Assembly (NCBI GenBank): GCA_900765125.1
Contig: CAAFQL010000269.1
Coordinates: 1 to 8,072 of the forward strand
Reading direction: 5' to 3'
Source: Oscillospiraceae bacterium
GTDB lineage: Bacteria > Bacillota > Clostridia > Oscillospirales > Ruminococcaceae
Length of the DNA stretch: 8,072 bases
Notes under the pieces: generated by a model
What the model was told of the DNA's origin: nothing
Database searches by the model: none
What the model saw: only the letters and a program-made list of their open reading frames with translations
Program-made: the position numbers and the translations under genes
Part shown: one piece after another, positions 1 through 6,472 of the stretch
Position numbering within the stretch: position 1 is the stretch's first letter
How the letters are laid out: every line of letters starts with the position of its first letter

Positions 1-220
1 CACCATAGACTACAAGTGTATTGATAGAGCAACAATCTGCACGTAGATCCTTTCCCCAAATATGAAGCTGTACATCGGTAAGCTCTACTACTATGCGTAT
101 GTCGTTATATTCAATTATACGGCGGCAGTTCTCCAGATAGACATATTTACCGGCAGTAACTGTCACTATACTCTCTCTATATGTAAGTTTTCGTCCCTTT
201 TCTGCCAGACCTTCTTTCAC
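1..220 (-). CDS. yqfC: YabP/YqfC-family sporulation protein, N-terminal part (runs off left edge)
   Basis: This is a partial minus-strand frame, open to the window edge. It reads about 73 codons from a GTG at 218-220 (MKEGLAEKGRKLTYRES...) and continues through VYLENCRRIIEYND to LHIWGKDLRADCCSINTLVVYG. That is the YabP/YqfC pattern: a short all-beta protein in which a hydrophobic strand is followed by I-x-x-Y/F-x-D/E, a strand, the I-x-G-x-x-L turn and a final strand. Family members are about 90-100 residues long, so some 20 residues are missing. In Bacillus, YqfC is a mother-cell (SigE) protein needed for sporulation and is usually followed by yqfD and phoH; those would lie left of the window. 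The start is ambiguous. A strong Shine-Dalgarno GAGGTG (227-232) touches an ATG at 224-226 but is 6 nt from the GTG, so GTG is preferred. YabP itself is the alternative family member. Confidence 0.8.
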   Translation of the reverse strand, partial: MKEGLAEKGRKLTYRESIVTVTAGKYVYLENCRRIIEYNDIRIVVELTDVQLHIWGKDLRADCCSINTLVVYG

Positions 221-226
221 TGCCAT

Positions 227-246
227 CACCTCACTTGCATTCTATG
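227..246 (-). promoter_or_regulatory. Start region of the yqfC-like gene: Shine-Dalgarno and possible SigE -10
   Basis: On the minus strand GAGGTG (227-232) is a near-perfect Shine-Dalgarno that decides between the ATG at 226 and the GTG at 220. Just upstream, CATAGAAT (239-246) resembles the SigE -10 consensus CATACAAT. Fourteen bases further, TACTATT (261-267) shares 5 of 7 positions with the SigE -35 element. SigE control would fit the family. The predicted transcript would begin almost at the Shine-Dalgarno itself, which is a tight arrangement, so the promoter part is tentative. Confidence 0.35.
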
Positions 247-308
247 TAAGCATTCGTTGGAATAGTACAGGAAACATTAGCATATTGTTTTTTAAGGACG
301 GTGATATA

Positions 309-1358
309 ATGAGAAAGTCTCTGTGTCATGACATTTTCTTTGCGGCAGCTTTAATAATTTTAATTGCCTGCGTTCTGACAAACAGTTTTCTGGTATTCAA
401 AGGAATGCAGTCGGCGGTAAAGATATGCCTTGAAACAATGATTCCATCACTTTATGCAATGATGATACTCAGTGAACTTTTTATCTCCTGCGGTTTCCAC
501 AATCTACTTGGCAAAATGTTGAAAGCACCTGCAAAGCTCCTCTTCAAAAGCAGCGGACAGGTACTTGCAATATTTCTTTTTAGTCAGATCGCAGGTTATC
601 CTGTAGGTACAAGAATGCTGATTTCTATAAGCGATAAGATAAATCTCAGCAAAAAACAGATAAGTCTACTTTCGGGAATATGTTTTGGTGGAGGACCTGC
701 TTTTATATTCTCGCTCTTTGCAAATAAAAAAGATGATGCTTTTGCCGTGTTTCTTGCGTGTTTTTTATCAAATCTAATCATATTTATATTTATCAGCCGC
801 TTCATAAAGGCTGATTATAACAGTACATCAGATACATTTATTGGTTCAAAATCGTTTACCACAGCATTAACAGATGCAACTGTACAAAGCGGTACTGCTA
901 TACTAAAAATATGTGCCATGATAATCATGTTCGGCGGTTTACTGGGGCTTAAAGAGCTGCCCTTTATTCACAATATAGCCCATGAAAAATATTCAGAAAT
1001 AATTTTGGGAATGCTTGAAATAAGCCGTATTACTTCCCTATTTCCATATGGAAGAGAAATGCTGCCCTATATCGGTGCACTGCTTTCATTTGGAGGAATA
1101 TGTGTCCTGATGCAACTTTCAGCTCTTGCAAAGGACAGAATAAATACAGGTTATGTGTTTGTTACACGAATCGCAGCTGCTGCATTAACATGGCTTCTGC
1201 TTTTCCTGAGGGAAACATTTATAAGGGAAGAACAAACTGAAACGGCAGCAGCCATAATTGCACATGATAATCTTAATATAGTTTCATTTTCACCGCTGCC
1301 TTCACTTCTTTTACTTGTTATGACATTCATACTGCTTAGAAGTGCAGAAAAAAAATAA
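309..1358 (+). CDS. ylbJ: YlbJ-like sporulation integral membrane protein (nucleoside-recognition/Gate fold)
   Basis: The product is a 349-residue polytopic membrane protein. Hydrophobic segments lie near residues 9-30, 45-62, 83-100, 118-138, 144-165, 197-213, 252-272, 283-300 and 328-343. Family-like motifs are IPSLYAMM (45-52), GYPVGTR (96-102), CFGGGPAFIF (125-134) and the late LEISR...LLSFGGICVLMQ stretch (236-269). These match the two Gate-like halves of YlbJ, which Bacillus makes in the mother cell during sporulation; its substrate is not established. The ATG at 309 is chosen because AAGGA (294-298) sits 10 nt upstream; a TTG at 285 would extend the frame by 8 residues but has no such site. 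Bacillus YlbJ is about 400 residues, so this copy is somewhat short. It is divergent from the yqfC-like gene, with 88 bp between the starts. A spore-unrelated Gate-family transporter is the alternative. Confidence 0.72.
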   Translation: MRKSLCHDIFFAAALIILIACVLTNSFLVFKGMQSAVKICLETMIPSLYAMMILSELFISCGFHNLLGKMLKAPAKLLFKSSGQVLAIFLFSQIAGYPVGTRMLISISDKINLSKKQISLLSGICFGGGPAFIFSLFANKKDDAFAVFLACFLSNLIIFIFISRFIKADYNSTSDTFIGSKSFTTALTDATVQSGTAILKICAMIIMFGGLLGLKELPFIHNIAHEKYSEIILGMLEISRITSLFPYGREMLPYIGALLSFGGICVLMQLSALAKDRINTGYVFVTRIAAAALTWLLLFLRETFIREEQTETAAAIIAHDNLNIVSFSPLPSLLLLVMTFILLRSAEKK

Positions 1359-1411
1359 ACGTTGCTGCAAATTAACAAGTTTTACAATTATTAAACTGTT
1401 TAGTAAACAAC

Positions 1412-1442
1412 TAACCCCACAGAGGTTATCTCTGTGGGGTTA
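1412..1442. terminator. Bidirectional intrinsic terminator between convergent genes
   Basis: A perfect 13-bp stem (1412-1424 with 1430-1442, core ACCCCACAGAG) closes a 5-nt loop. On the plus strand it is followed by a moderately T-rich run (ATTGTTATTTTATATTT), and on the minus strand by TTGTTTACT. It lies between the plus-strand ylbJ-like gene and the minus-strand lipoprotein gene, so it can end both transcripts. Confidence 0.85.
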
Positions 1443-1497
1443 CATATTGTTATTTTATATTTATCTATGATAAAGATATTCTTTTATATCAATACTC

Positions 1498-2211
1498 TTA
1501 TTTAAAAGAAACAGATGACATAACCTCATTTGCAATCTCATTAATGTTTGAACTTCCTGTAAGATCACTGCCTGTAATAGCAAAGAGATCCTTTGAGGAG
1601 TCATTATAATTAGCAAAGAAGTAGGATATATTTGTTGTAGTAATGCCTGCAACTTCATAGGTATATGTTACAGCATAGCACTTCTTTCCGATGATAACAT
1701 CTTCAACCCACTCACTTGAAACAACTTCCATACCTTCCAGTGCTGCCCATGCATTCTCACTTTGATCAGCAAGCAACTCTATCATCTCATCTTCACTCAG
1801 ATCAGAACCCATAGAAGCAGCATCATATCTCTGAACGATAACAGCACCAGAATAATCGCTGAGCGTATATGTGAGCTGATCACCCGAACCTGATGCATTC
1901 CAATCAGAGCTAAACTTATAACTCATAGAACCAAGTGTTCCATCCGTATCAAGTTCACTGCTTGCAGAGCTATCACTATTATCATCATTTTCTGCATCTT
2001 CCGTAACTGATTCTTCTTCGTCATCTAAAACTGATTCTTCAGTTGCTGATTCAGATGATGTGGCAGAAGCTTCCTCTGTATCAGCTTCTGTTGCATTAGT
2101 TTCAGAAGTAGACTCACCAGCTGTTTTATCATCCTTATTGCCACAACCTGCAACTGTTGCCATAATGCTCAAAGAGCAAATAAGAGCTGCTATTTTCTTA
2201 AAATTTGTCAT
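1498..2211 (-). CDS. Secreted lipoprotein with acidic linker and unknown C-terminal domain
   Basis: The 237-residue product starts with a lipoprotein signal peptide: KK at 5-6, a hydrophobic core at 7-19, then V-A-G-C with the lipidated cysteine at residue 23. It should be anchored on the outer face of the membrane. Residues 24-92 are a low-complexity Ser/Thr/Glu/Asp linker, strongly acidic and probably extended. Residues 93-237 form a compact beta-rich domain (MSYKF..DW at 96-104, a middle stretch at 120-200, ending INEIANEVMSSVSF). This pattern recalls the PsbP-like fold found in many Gram-positive lipoproteins, but the assignment rests on pattern only. AAAGGA at 2220-2225 is 8 nt from the ATG. 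The gene stands alone, with its own strong promoter and a terminator hairpin downstream. The function is unknown. Confidence 0.85.
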   Translation of the reverse strand: MTNFKKIAALICSLSIMATVAGCGNKDDKTAGESTSETNATEADTEEASATSSESATEESVLDDEEESVTEDAENDDNSDSSASSELDTDGTLGSMSYKFSSDWNASGSGDQLTYTLSDYSGAVIVQRYDAASMGSDLSEDEMIELLADQSENAWAALEGMEVVSSEWVEDVIIGKKCYAVTYTYEVAGITTTNISYFFANYNDSSKDLFAITGSDLTGSSNINEIANEVMSSVSFK

Positions 2212-2253
2212 AGTAATTATCCTTTCTCATTTTTATATTATTGAAACAATATA

Positions 2254-2282
2254 ATTATATATCATTTCATTTAAAATGTCAA
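2254..2282 (-). promoter_or_regulatory. Consensus sigma-A promoter of the lipoprotein gene
   Basis: On the minus strand TTGACA (2277-2282) and TATAAT (2254-2259) are separated by exactly 17 nt, a perfect match to the vegetative consensus. Transcription should start near 2247, giving a leader of about 36 nt that contains the AAAGGA site. The surrounding DNA is very AT-rich. Confidence 0.85.
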
Positions 2283-2344
2283 ACTTCAAGATAATTTTCA
2301 GCATTAACGCATAAACACACTCATAATCTAAGAAATTTTTCATA

Positions 2345-2380
2345 AAAAATGCCGCCATAATATTAAACGGCAGCATTTTT
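2345..2380 (-). terminator. Intrinsic terminator after the GH59-like gene
   Basis: Read on the minus strand, a stem of AAAAATGCTGCC with GGCGGCATTTTT (one G-U pair, 12-nt AT-rich loop) ends in a T run. It begins 8 nt after the TGA stop of the GH59-like gene and so closes the trmB unit before the lipoprotein promoter. Confidence 0.85.
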
Positions 2381-2387
2381 ATTATTA

Positions 2388-5300
2388 TCAAATATCTATA
2401 TCAATATTAAAATCGGGTCTAAATGAAGGTGATTCATCAGGCTCAATTAAAATAGACGGCACACGTGGTTCGTCTTTAGCTTGTGGAAGAGGAGTCGGCT
2501 TTCCTGTTGCTGCTTCTGACTGCTGTGTTACGCTTTTATAAACTTCATTAGCTATTTCTGCGGCATCAGATGTAACTGTTTCCGCCGAAACATCAGCCTG
2601 TAAAGGTGAAATTTTTGCCGATGACTCTGACTTCTTATTCTCTGATTCCATAATCTCGGCTTCTTTTTCATTAAGAACCGGTGTTATAAGAGATGCAAAT
2701 TCAGGAATAACTTCTTCAGTCTCTGTCGATTCCTGAACCTTTTCCTCTTCTGATTCTATATTTGTTTCCCCGTGGACGGGTTCAGTTGCAGGATCAACAT
2801 TCTTATACTCGGTAGTATCCACCTCTTCTATTTCCGATTCAGAATGATCTACAGGAGTATTTTCAGTATTCTCAACATTTGAATCGCTTTCAATTTCTTC
2901 CTCATAATGATAAGGCTCATCTGATAACGATTCCACAGCCTGCTCCAATGTACGTGCTGCTTCTCGTGCAGCCTGTTCCTTTGCAAGACGCATCTGATAA
3001 AGCTCCTCCTCACGCTTTTCAGCAGCAGCTAAAGCCGCAGGAGTTACCACAAGAATATCAGGCATCATAACATGATTTTCAGGAATTTCCAGCACATCGA
3101 GCTTAAAGTCGCCGCTAACCAGATTTACATACATAGTGTGTTCTCCCGGTGGCAGCTGCTCTATTACAAAGCAAGCCTGACGAGGTCCGCAGTATGATAC
3201 AAAATGTTCATTATATACGGTTTCACCGTCAATTGTAACATTGAAAATAGCGTCCTCAGCAGTACCTATAACAGAAATACCAGTACCTGTGAACTTACAA
3301 GAAAACGCAGCATTTTCCAATGCTTTCATAGAAGTGCGGTTATAAAAAGTATACTTCTCAGATGCGCCGACTTCCCAGAACTCATTATAGAATATACCCT
3401 CGGTAAAGCAATCGCAGCGACGTACATAAAGCGGAAGAATAGGCATTGGAGTAACTTCTAAATTCTTGAAGGTGTTCATTTCATATGCACTCAGAATACT
3501 TACACGTCCTGAATTTACGATGCATTGTGGACGATAGCTTGAAACCATGTTTCCATCCATAAAGAAAAGAATAGAATCGCCCAGTACAAGAAGCTTAAGT
3601 CTATGCCAGTCTCTTCCGGGAATACGTTTAAGTCTGCCCTCAGCTGCAACAGAATCCATATCAAGGAGCTTCCATGTACCGTTTGCATACACAATTGCAC
3701 TGTAACCACAGCGTGAAGTTACCTCACAGCTTACAGCAGAGTTATATCTTATACCTAAACCTGCGTAGTTATCAGGATTCAGATTGTCAAGGCGCACATC
3801 TATCTCTGCACTATAGCTTCTCCAACGGTCGTCACCCAATGAGGTTATAGGTTCAGGAGTTCCTCTTAAACGCCAGTTTGTTGGAATATTTCCCTTTGTA
3901 ATACGCTGACAGATAATATCTCCGTCCTGATCTGAGTGAACAAGCTCAAATGCCCCGCCCTGATCTGTTGTATATCTTGGTGAACAGCCACGAACCATAA
4001 GTTCATCAGGACGGTAATTGAAGCTGTCCGTATAAGGAAGTGCAAGACGTTCGGACTTAGGTGGATTCTTCTGGAATGTTTCTGTTCCTGCTACCCATTC
4101 AGTATCAAGAGTAGTTACAGTCATAATTGACTGCGGCGGTACTTTAATGAGATATGTTTCACCTGCACGGTGACTTGGACGTATAGCCTTGCCACGAACA
4201 AACCAGTTTGCATCATACTTCTCTCCCTGCTTTGGACCGGAAGTAATTACTGTCGAAAGAATTTTATTATCAAATGCCATATCCTTCACAAGAACTGAAT
4301 AAACACGTGGTTCAGTATCTTCATTTGTGAAGTGCATAGTCATTTCACTTCGATCAGGAGATACAAGAGTCATAAAGTTATTGCTTGTATTGGTGATATA
4401 ATGATTTTCTTCCCCATCGCCATAGCAAGCCCCGTTTACAAACATCCAGCCCTTTGGAGAAAAACGTCCCCAGTGCATAGCCATCCAGAATCCACTGTCA
4501 AGACGATAATTTCCAGACCACGGCTCATTTGCACAGATAAGATGCTTTGGAGCGTAACATGATCCGTCATAATAAGCTGCCACAGCAGGCAAAAATTCAT
4601 ACATACACATTTTACCGTTATAGTAACTGTTTATAATACGATTTGCAACGTCTATAGCACCGTCCTTGCCTGCAATACCGCAGCCATCTGCCTGAACAGT
4701 AAGATGTGAAAGATTGCACGGTGCAATCCCCTCACTATACCAAATTTCCTTTCCGTATGCCTCATTAAGAAGATTGGTGTAGGAATCGCCATATGTATTA
4801 TAATGCAAACCAATAACGTCAACTGCGTTTCTCAGTTTAAAATTCTCCACCATCTGAGCTGCAATATTGCGTGTACCCATTTCGTCTGATGCAACAAGCT
4901 TGATCTTCTGAAAGTCATAGGGAGTATTCTGCTCCATATCAAGTCTGCCTCTCAGATAAAGTATCCACGTTTCATCTGCTGTATCAGTTTCGTTTGAATC
5001 TGCACTTATAAAATCAAATTTTAAGCCATATACATGATAAGCTTCAAGCAGCGTATCACGATACCATGAGTAGCGTGCCTCAAAACCCTGCTGCTGACTA
5101 AATGAAAATGCACGAGTTACCCATGCCGGTTCACCCCAACGAAGAAGATCAAGAGTAATATCAGGATTTATAGCTTTTGCATCAGCGGCAAACTGAAAAC
5201 TCGCACCTCTTGTAACATCAGCCGGTTCTTCCATAGAACGTTTTGTTGCAGGTTCTGTACCGGAAGATGAATTAACATCTGCACCGAGTTCTATTTTAAT

Positions 5301-5528
5301 ATGGCGCAAACACACGCCATAATCTTTCTGAAACAACAGGCGCATCATTTCCTCATATTCCTTTGGATGTTGGGTTTTATAATCAAGAAGAAGTCTTGAG
5401 GAATTGTTGGCTGTAATACAGCCAAGACCTCTGTACCATGCGGCAGGATTTTCATTCGCCTGCATACCATCGGCAACTATTTCCATGGAAACACGCTTTG
5501 ACTTTGACATTCTTTCATTATATGCCAT
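2388..5528 (-). CDS. GH59-like (galactocerebrosidase-family) glycosidase with extra domain and acidic tail
   Basis: The 1046-residue product follows the GALC/GH59 domain order. The (beta/alpha)8 barrel (about 30-340) has YRGLGCITANNSSRLLLDY, HIKIELGAD, GTEP (90-93), W131, N179-E180 as acid/base, YSE with nucleophile E266, and EPWSG (335-339). A beta-sandwich (about 345-490) and a lectin-like domain (about 495-695, opening LPYTDSFNY) follow. Residues 705-815 add a second beta-sandwich (GTGISVIG...VTIDG...LPPGEHTMYVN), probably carbohydrate-binding. Then come an Ala/Glu/Arg helical stretch (about 826-866) and an acidic disordered tail to 1046. GH59 enzymes release beta-galactose from galactolipids or galactosides; the true substrate here is unknown. 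No signal peptide, membrane segment or dockerin is visible. An in-frame TGA at 5559-5561 leaves no room for one. AAAGGA (5539-5544) lies 10 nt before the ATG, and trmB ends 17 nt upstream. The GH59 call rests on remembered family motifs. Confidence 0.8.
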   Translation of the reverse strand: MAYNERMSKSKRVSMEIVADGMQANENPAAWYRGLGCITANNSSRLLLDYKTQHPKEYEEMMRLLFQKDYGVCLRHIKIELGADVNSSSGTEPATKRSMEEPADVTRGASFQFAADAKAINPDITLDLLRWGEPAWVTRAFSFSQQQGFEARYSWYRDTLLEAYHVYGLKFDFISADSNETDTADETWILYLRGRLDMEQNTPYDFQKIKLVASDEMGTRNIAAQMVENFKLRNAVDVIGLHYNTYGDSYTNLLNEAYGKEIWYSEGIAPCNLSHLTVQADGCGIAGKDGAIDVANRIINSYYNGKMCMYEFLPAVAAYYDGSCYAPKHLICANEPWSGNYRLDSGFWMAMHWGRFSPKGWMFVNGACYGDGEENHYITNTSNNFMTLVSPDRSEMTMHFTNEDTEPRVYSVLVKDMAFDNKILSTVITSGPKQGEKYDANWFVRGKAIRPSHRAGETYLIKVPPQSIMTVTTLDTEWVAGTETFQKNPPKSERLALPYTDSFNYRPDELMVRGCSPRYTTDQGGAFELVHSDQDGDIICQRITKGNIPTNWRLRGTPEPITSLGDDRWRSYSAEIDVRLDNLNPDNYAGLGIRYNSAVSCEVTSRCGYSAIVYANGTWKLLDMDSVAAEGRLKRIPGRDWHRLKLLVLGDSILFFMDGNMVSSYRPQCIVNSGRVSILSAYEMNTFKNLEVTPMPILPLYVRRCDCFTEGIFYNEFWEVGASEKYTFYNRTSMKALENAAFSCKFTGTGISVIGTAEDAIFNVTIDGETVYNEHFVSYCGPRQACFVIEQLPPGEHTMYVNLVSGDFKLDVLEIPENHVMMPDILVVTPAALAAAEKREEELYQMRLAKEQAAREAARTLEQAVESLSDEPYHYEEEIESDSNVENTENTPVDHSESEIEEVDTTEYKNVDPATEPVHGETNIESEEEKVQESTETEEVIPEFASLITPVLNEKEAEIMESENKKSESSAKISPLQADVSAETVTSDAAEIANEVYKSVTQQSEAATGKPTPLPQAKDEPRVPSILIEPDESPSFRPDFNIDIDI

Positions 5529-5545
5529 GATTAGATAGTCCTTTC

Positions 5546-6217
5546 TTACAAATTTATATCATTTTCAACAATCGGTTTTGCAATAAGGAATTTGATATTC
5601 TTGCCCATTTCGTCAAACATTTTCTCATGTTCAGTCATAAAGCTTTCAATTCCAGTTTCTTTATGCAGGTCATAAGTCTTAAAAGTTATCTCAAAACCTG
5701 CCTCCTCAAAATATTGAAGAGAATCTTCAAACAAAAGGTCATCGTCTGTTTTAAACCATATCTCACCATCAAGTATATTCTTATACTGTACAAGCTGTCT
5801 GATATGAGTAAGTCTTCTTTTATTGTGCTTTGGACGTGGCCACGGATTGCAGAAGTTAATATATATTCTGTCTACCCTATCATTTTCTGAAAAATAATCT
5901 GAAAAAAGCATAAGATTACAAATAAATATGCGAATATTATCAAAATTAAAACCACTTTTTGCATATGCCGCTTCAATTTTACGTTTAGCAAGAACCAACA
6001 TTTCATTTTTAATATCTATAGCTATGTAATTATACTCCTGATGATTGGACGCTTCCTGAGAAATAAATCCTCCTTTACCGCATCCAAGTTCAAGTCTAAG
6101 CGGCTGTTTCTTCGGGAAAAGCTCATTCCAGCTTCCCTTTTGATCTTTAGGTTCACATACATAAAAAGGACAAGATTCCAGTTCCGGTTTTGCCCATGGT
6201 TTATGGCGTATACGCAT
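5546..6217 (-). CDS. trmB: tRNA (guanine-N7-)-methyltransferase
   Basis: This 223-residue cytoplasmic enzyme uses S-adenosylmethionine to form m7G46 in the variable loop of tRNAs. Visible landmarks are the SAM-binding LELGCGKGGF (42-51), the acidic end of the next strand IAIDIK (65-70), the family signature NFCNPWPRPKHNKRRL (121-136) and the C-terminal TEHEKMF (195-201). The length is normal for the family. The signature has Asn where many homologues have Asp (DPWP); from memory the NPWP form also occurs in other clostridia, so it does not by itself suggest loss of activity. AAAGGA lies 10 nt before the ATG at 6217. It is the first gene of a two-gene unit with the GH59-like gene, 17 nt downstream, under the promoter at 6340-6368. 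Confidence 0.95.
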   Translation of the reverse strand: MRIRHKPWAKPELESCPFYVCEPKDQKGSWNELFPKKQPLRLELGCGKGGFISQEASNHQEYNYIAIDIKNEMLVLAKRKIEAAYAKSGFNFDNIRIFICNLMLFSDYFSENDRVDRIYINFCNPWPRPKHNKRRLTHIRQLVQYKNILDGEIWFKTDDDLLFEDSLQYFEEAGFEITFKTYDLHKETGIESFMTEHEKMFDEMGKNIKFLIAKPIVENDINL

Positions 6218-6339
6218 ACAAGCGTCTTCCTTTCATACAAATAAAATATATTGGTATAATTGCTCGATATACAGAAAGCAAGACTTTACTGGCTTTGCAT
6301 ATCTAAAATTGCATTAAAGTATAATATCTATTTATAGTT

Positions 6340-6368
6340 ATTATACCACATTCTTACATAAATTTCAA
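6340..6368 (-). promoter_or_regulatory. Sigma-A promoter of the trmB / GH59-like unit
   Basis: On the minus strand TTGAAA (6363-6368), a 17-nt spacer and TATAAT (6340-6345) form a near-consensus promoter, and TGG just before the -10 makes it an extended -10. The start near 6333 gives a leader of about 115 nt before trmB. In that leader TTGC can pair with either an upstream or a downstream GCAA, in weak stems of 4-5 bp. No known riboswitch was recognised. Confidence 0.8.
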
Positions 6369-6434
6369 GACATCATTAAAATTAAAATTACATTTTTTAT
6401 TCATATTTAAATATACCTGTACACACAGCAAAAA

Positions 6435-6462
6435 AACTGCCGCATTTTTATCTGCGGCAGTT
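6435..6462 (-). terminator. Intrinsic terminator after the dCMP deaminase gene
   Basis: On the minus strand a perfect 10-bp stem (AACTGCCGCA with TGCGGCAGTT, 8-nt loop) runs directly into seven T residues. It lies about 10 nt after the TAA stop of the deaminase gene. Outer ACACAC (6421-6426) and GTGTGT (6464-6469) blocks could extend the structure. It ends the cellulase-deaminase transcript. Confidence 0.92.
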
Positions 6463-6472
6463 AGTGTGTCAA

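Noticed and set aside
62..265. Plus-strand frame of 67 residues
   Set aside because: It is antisense to the yqfC-like gene, has no Shine-Dalgarno and its product is Cys/His/Tyr-rich without family features.
260..288. SigE-like promoter for the ylbJ-like gene on the plus strand (GAATAGT-N14-CATATTGT)
   Set aside because: Only 5 of 7 and 5 of 8 positions match, and the predicted start near 295 falls inside the Shine-Dalgarno.
2388..5528. Assignment of the large glycosidase to GH30 or GH39 instead of GH59
   Set aside because: Those families share the barrel and the two glutamates, but the GTEP, EPWSG and LPYTDSFNY blocks and the C-terminal lectin-like domain follow galactocerebrosidase.
6295..6325. 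Plus-strand TTGCAT and TATAAT pair
   Set aside because: The spacer is 19 nt and no plus-strand gene follows; the TATAAT is an accident of AT-rich leader DNA.
6218..6333. Riboswitch or attenuator in the trmB leader
   Set aside because: Only 4-5 bp stems can be drawn, no T-run terminator follows and no known aptamer core is visible.
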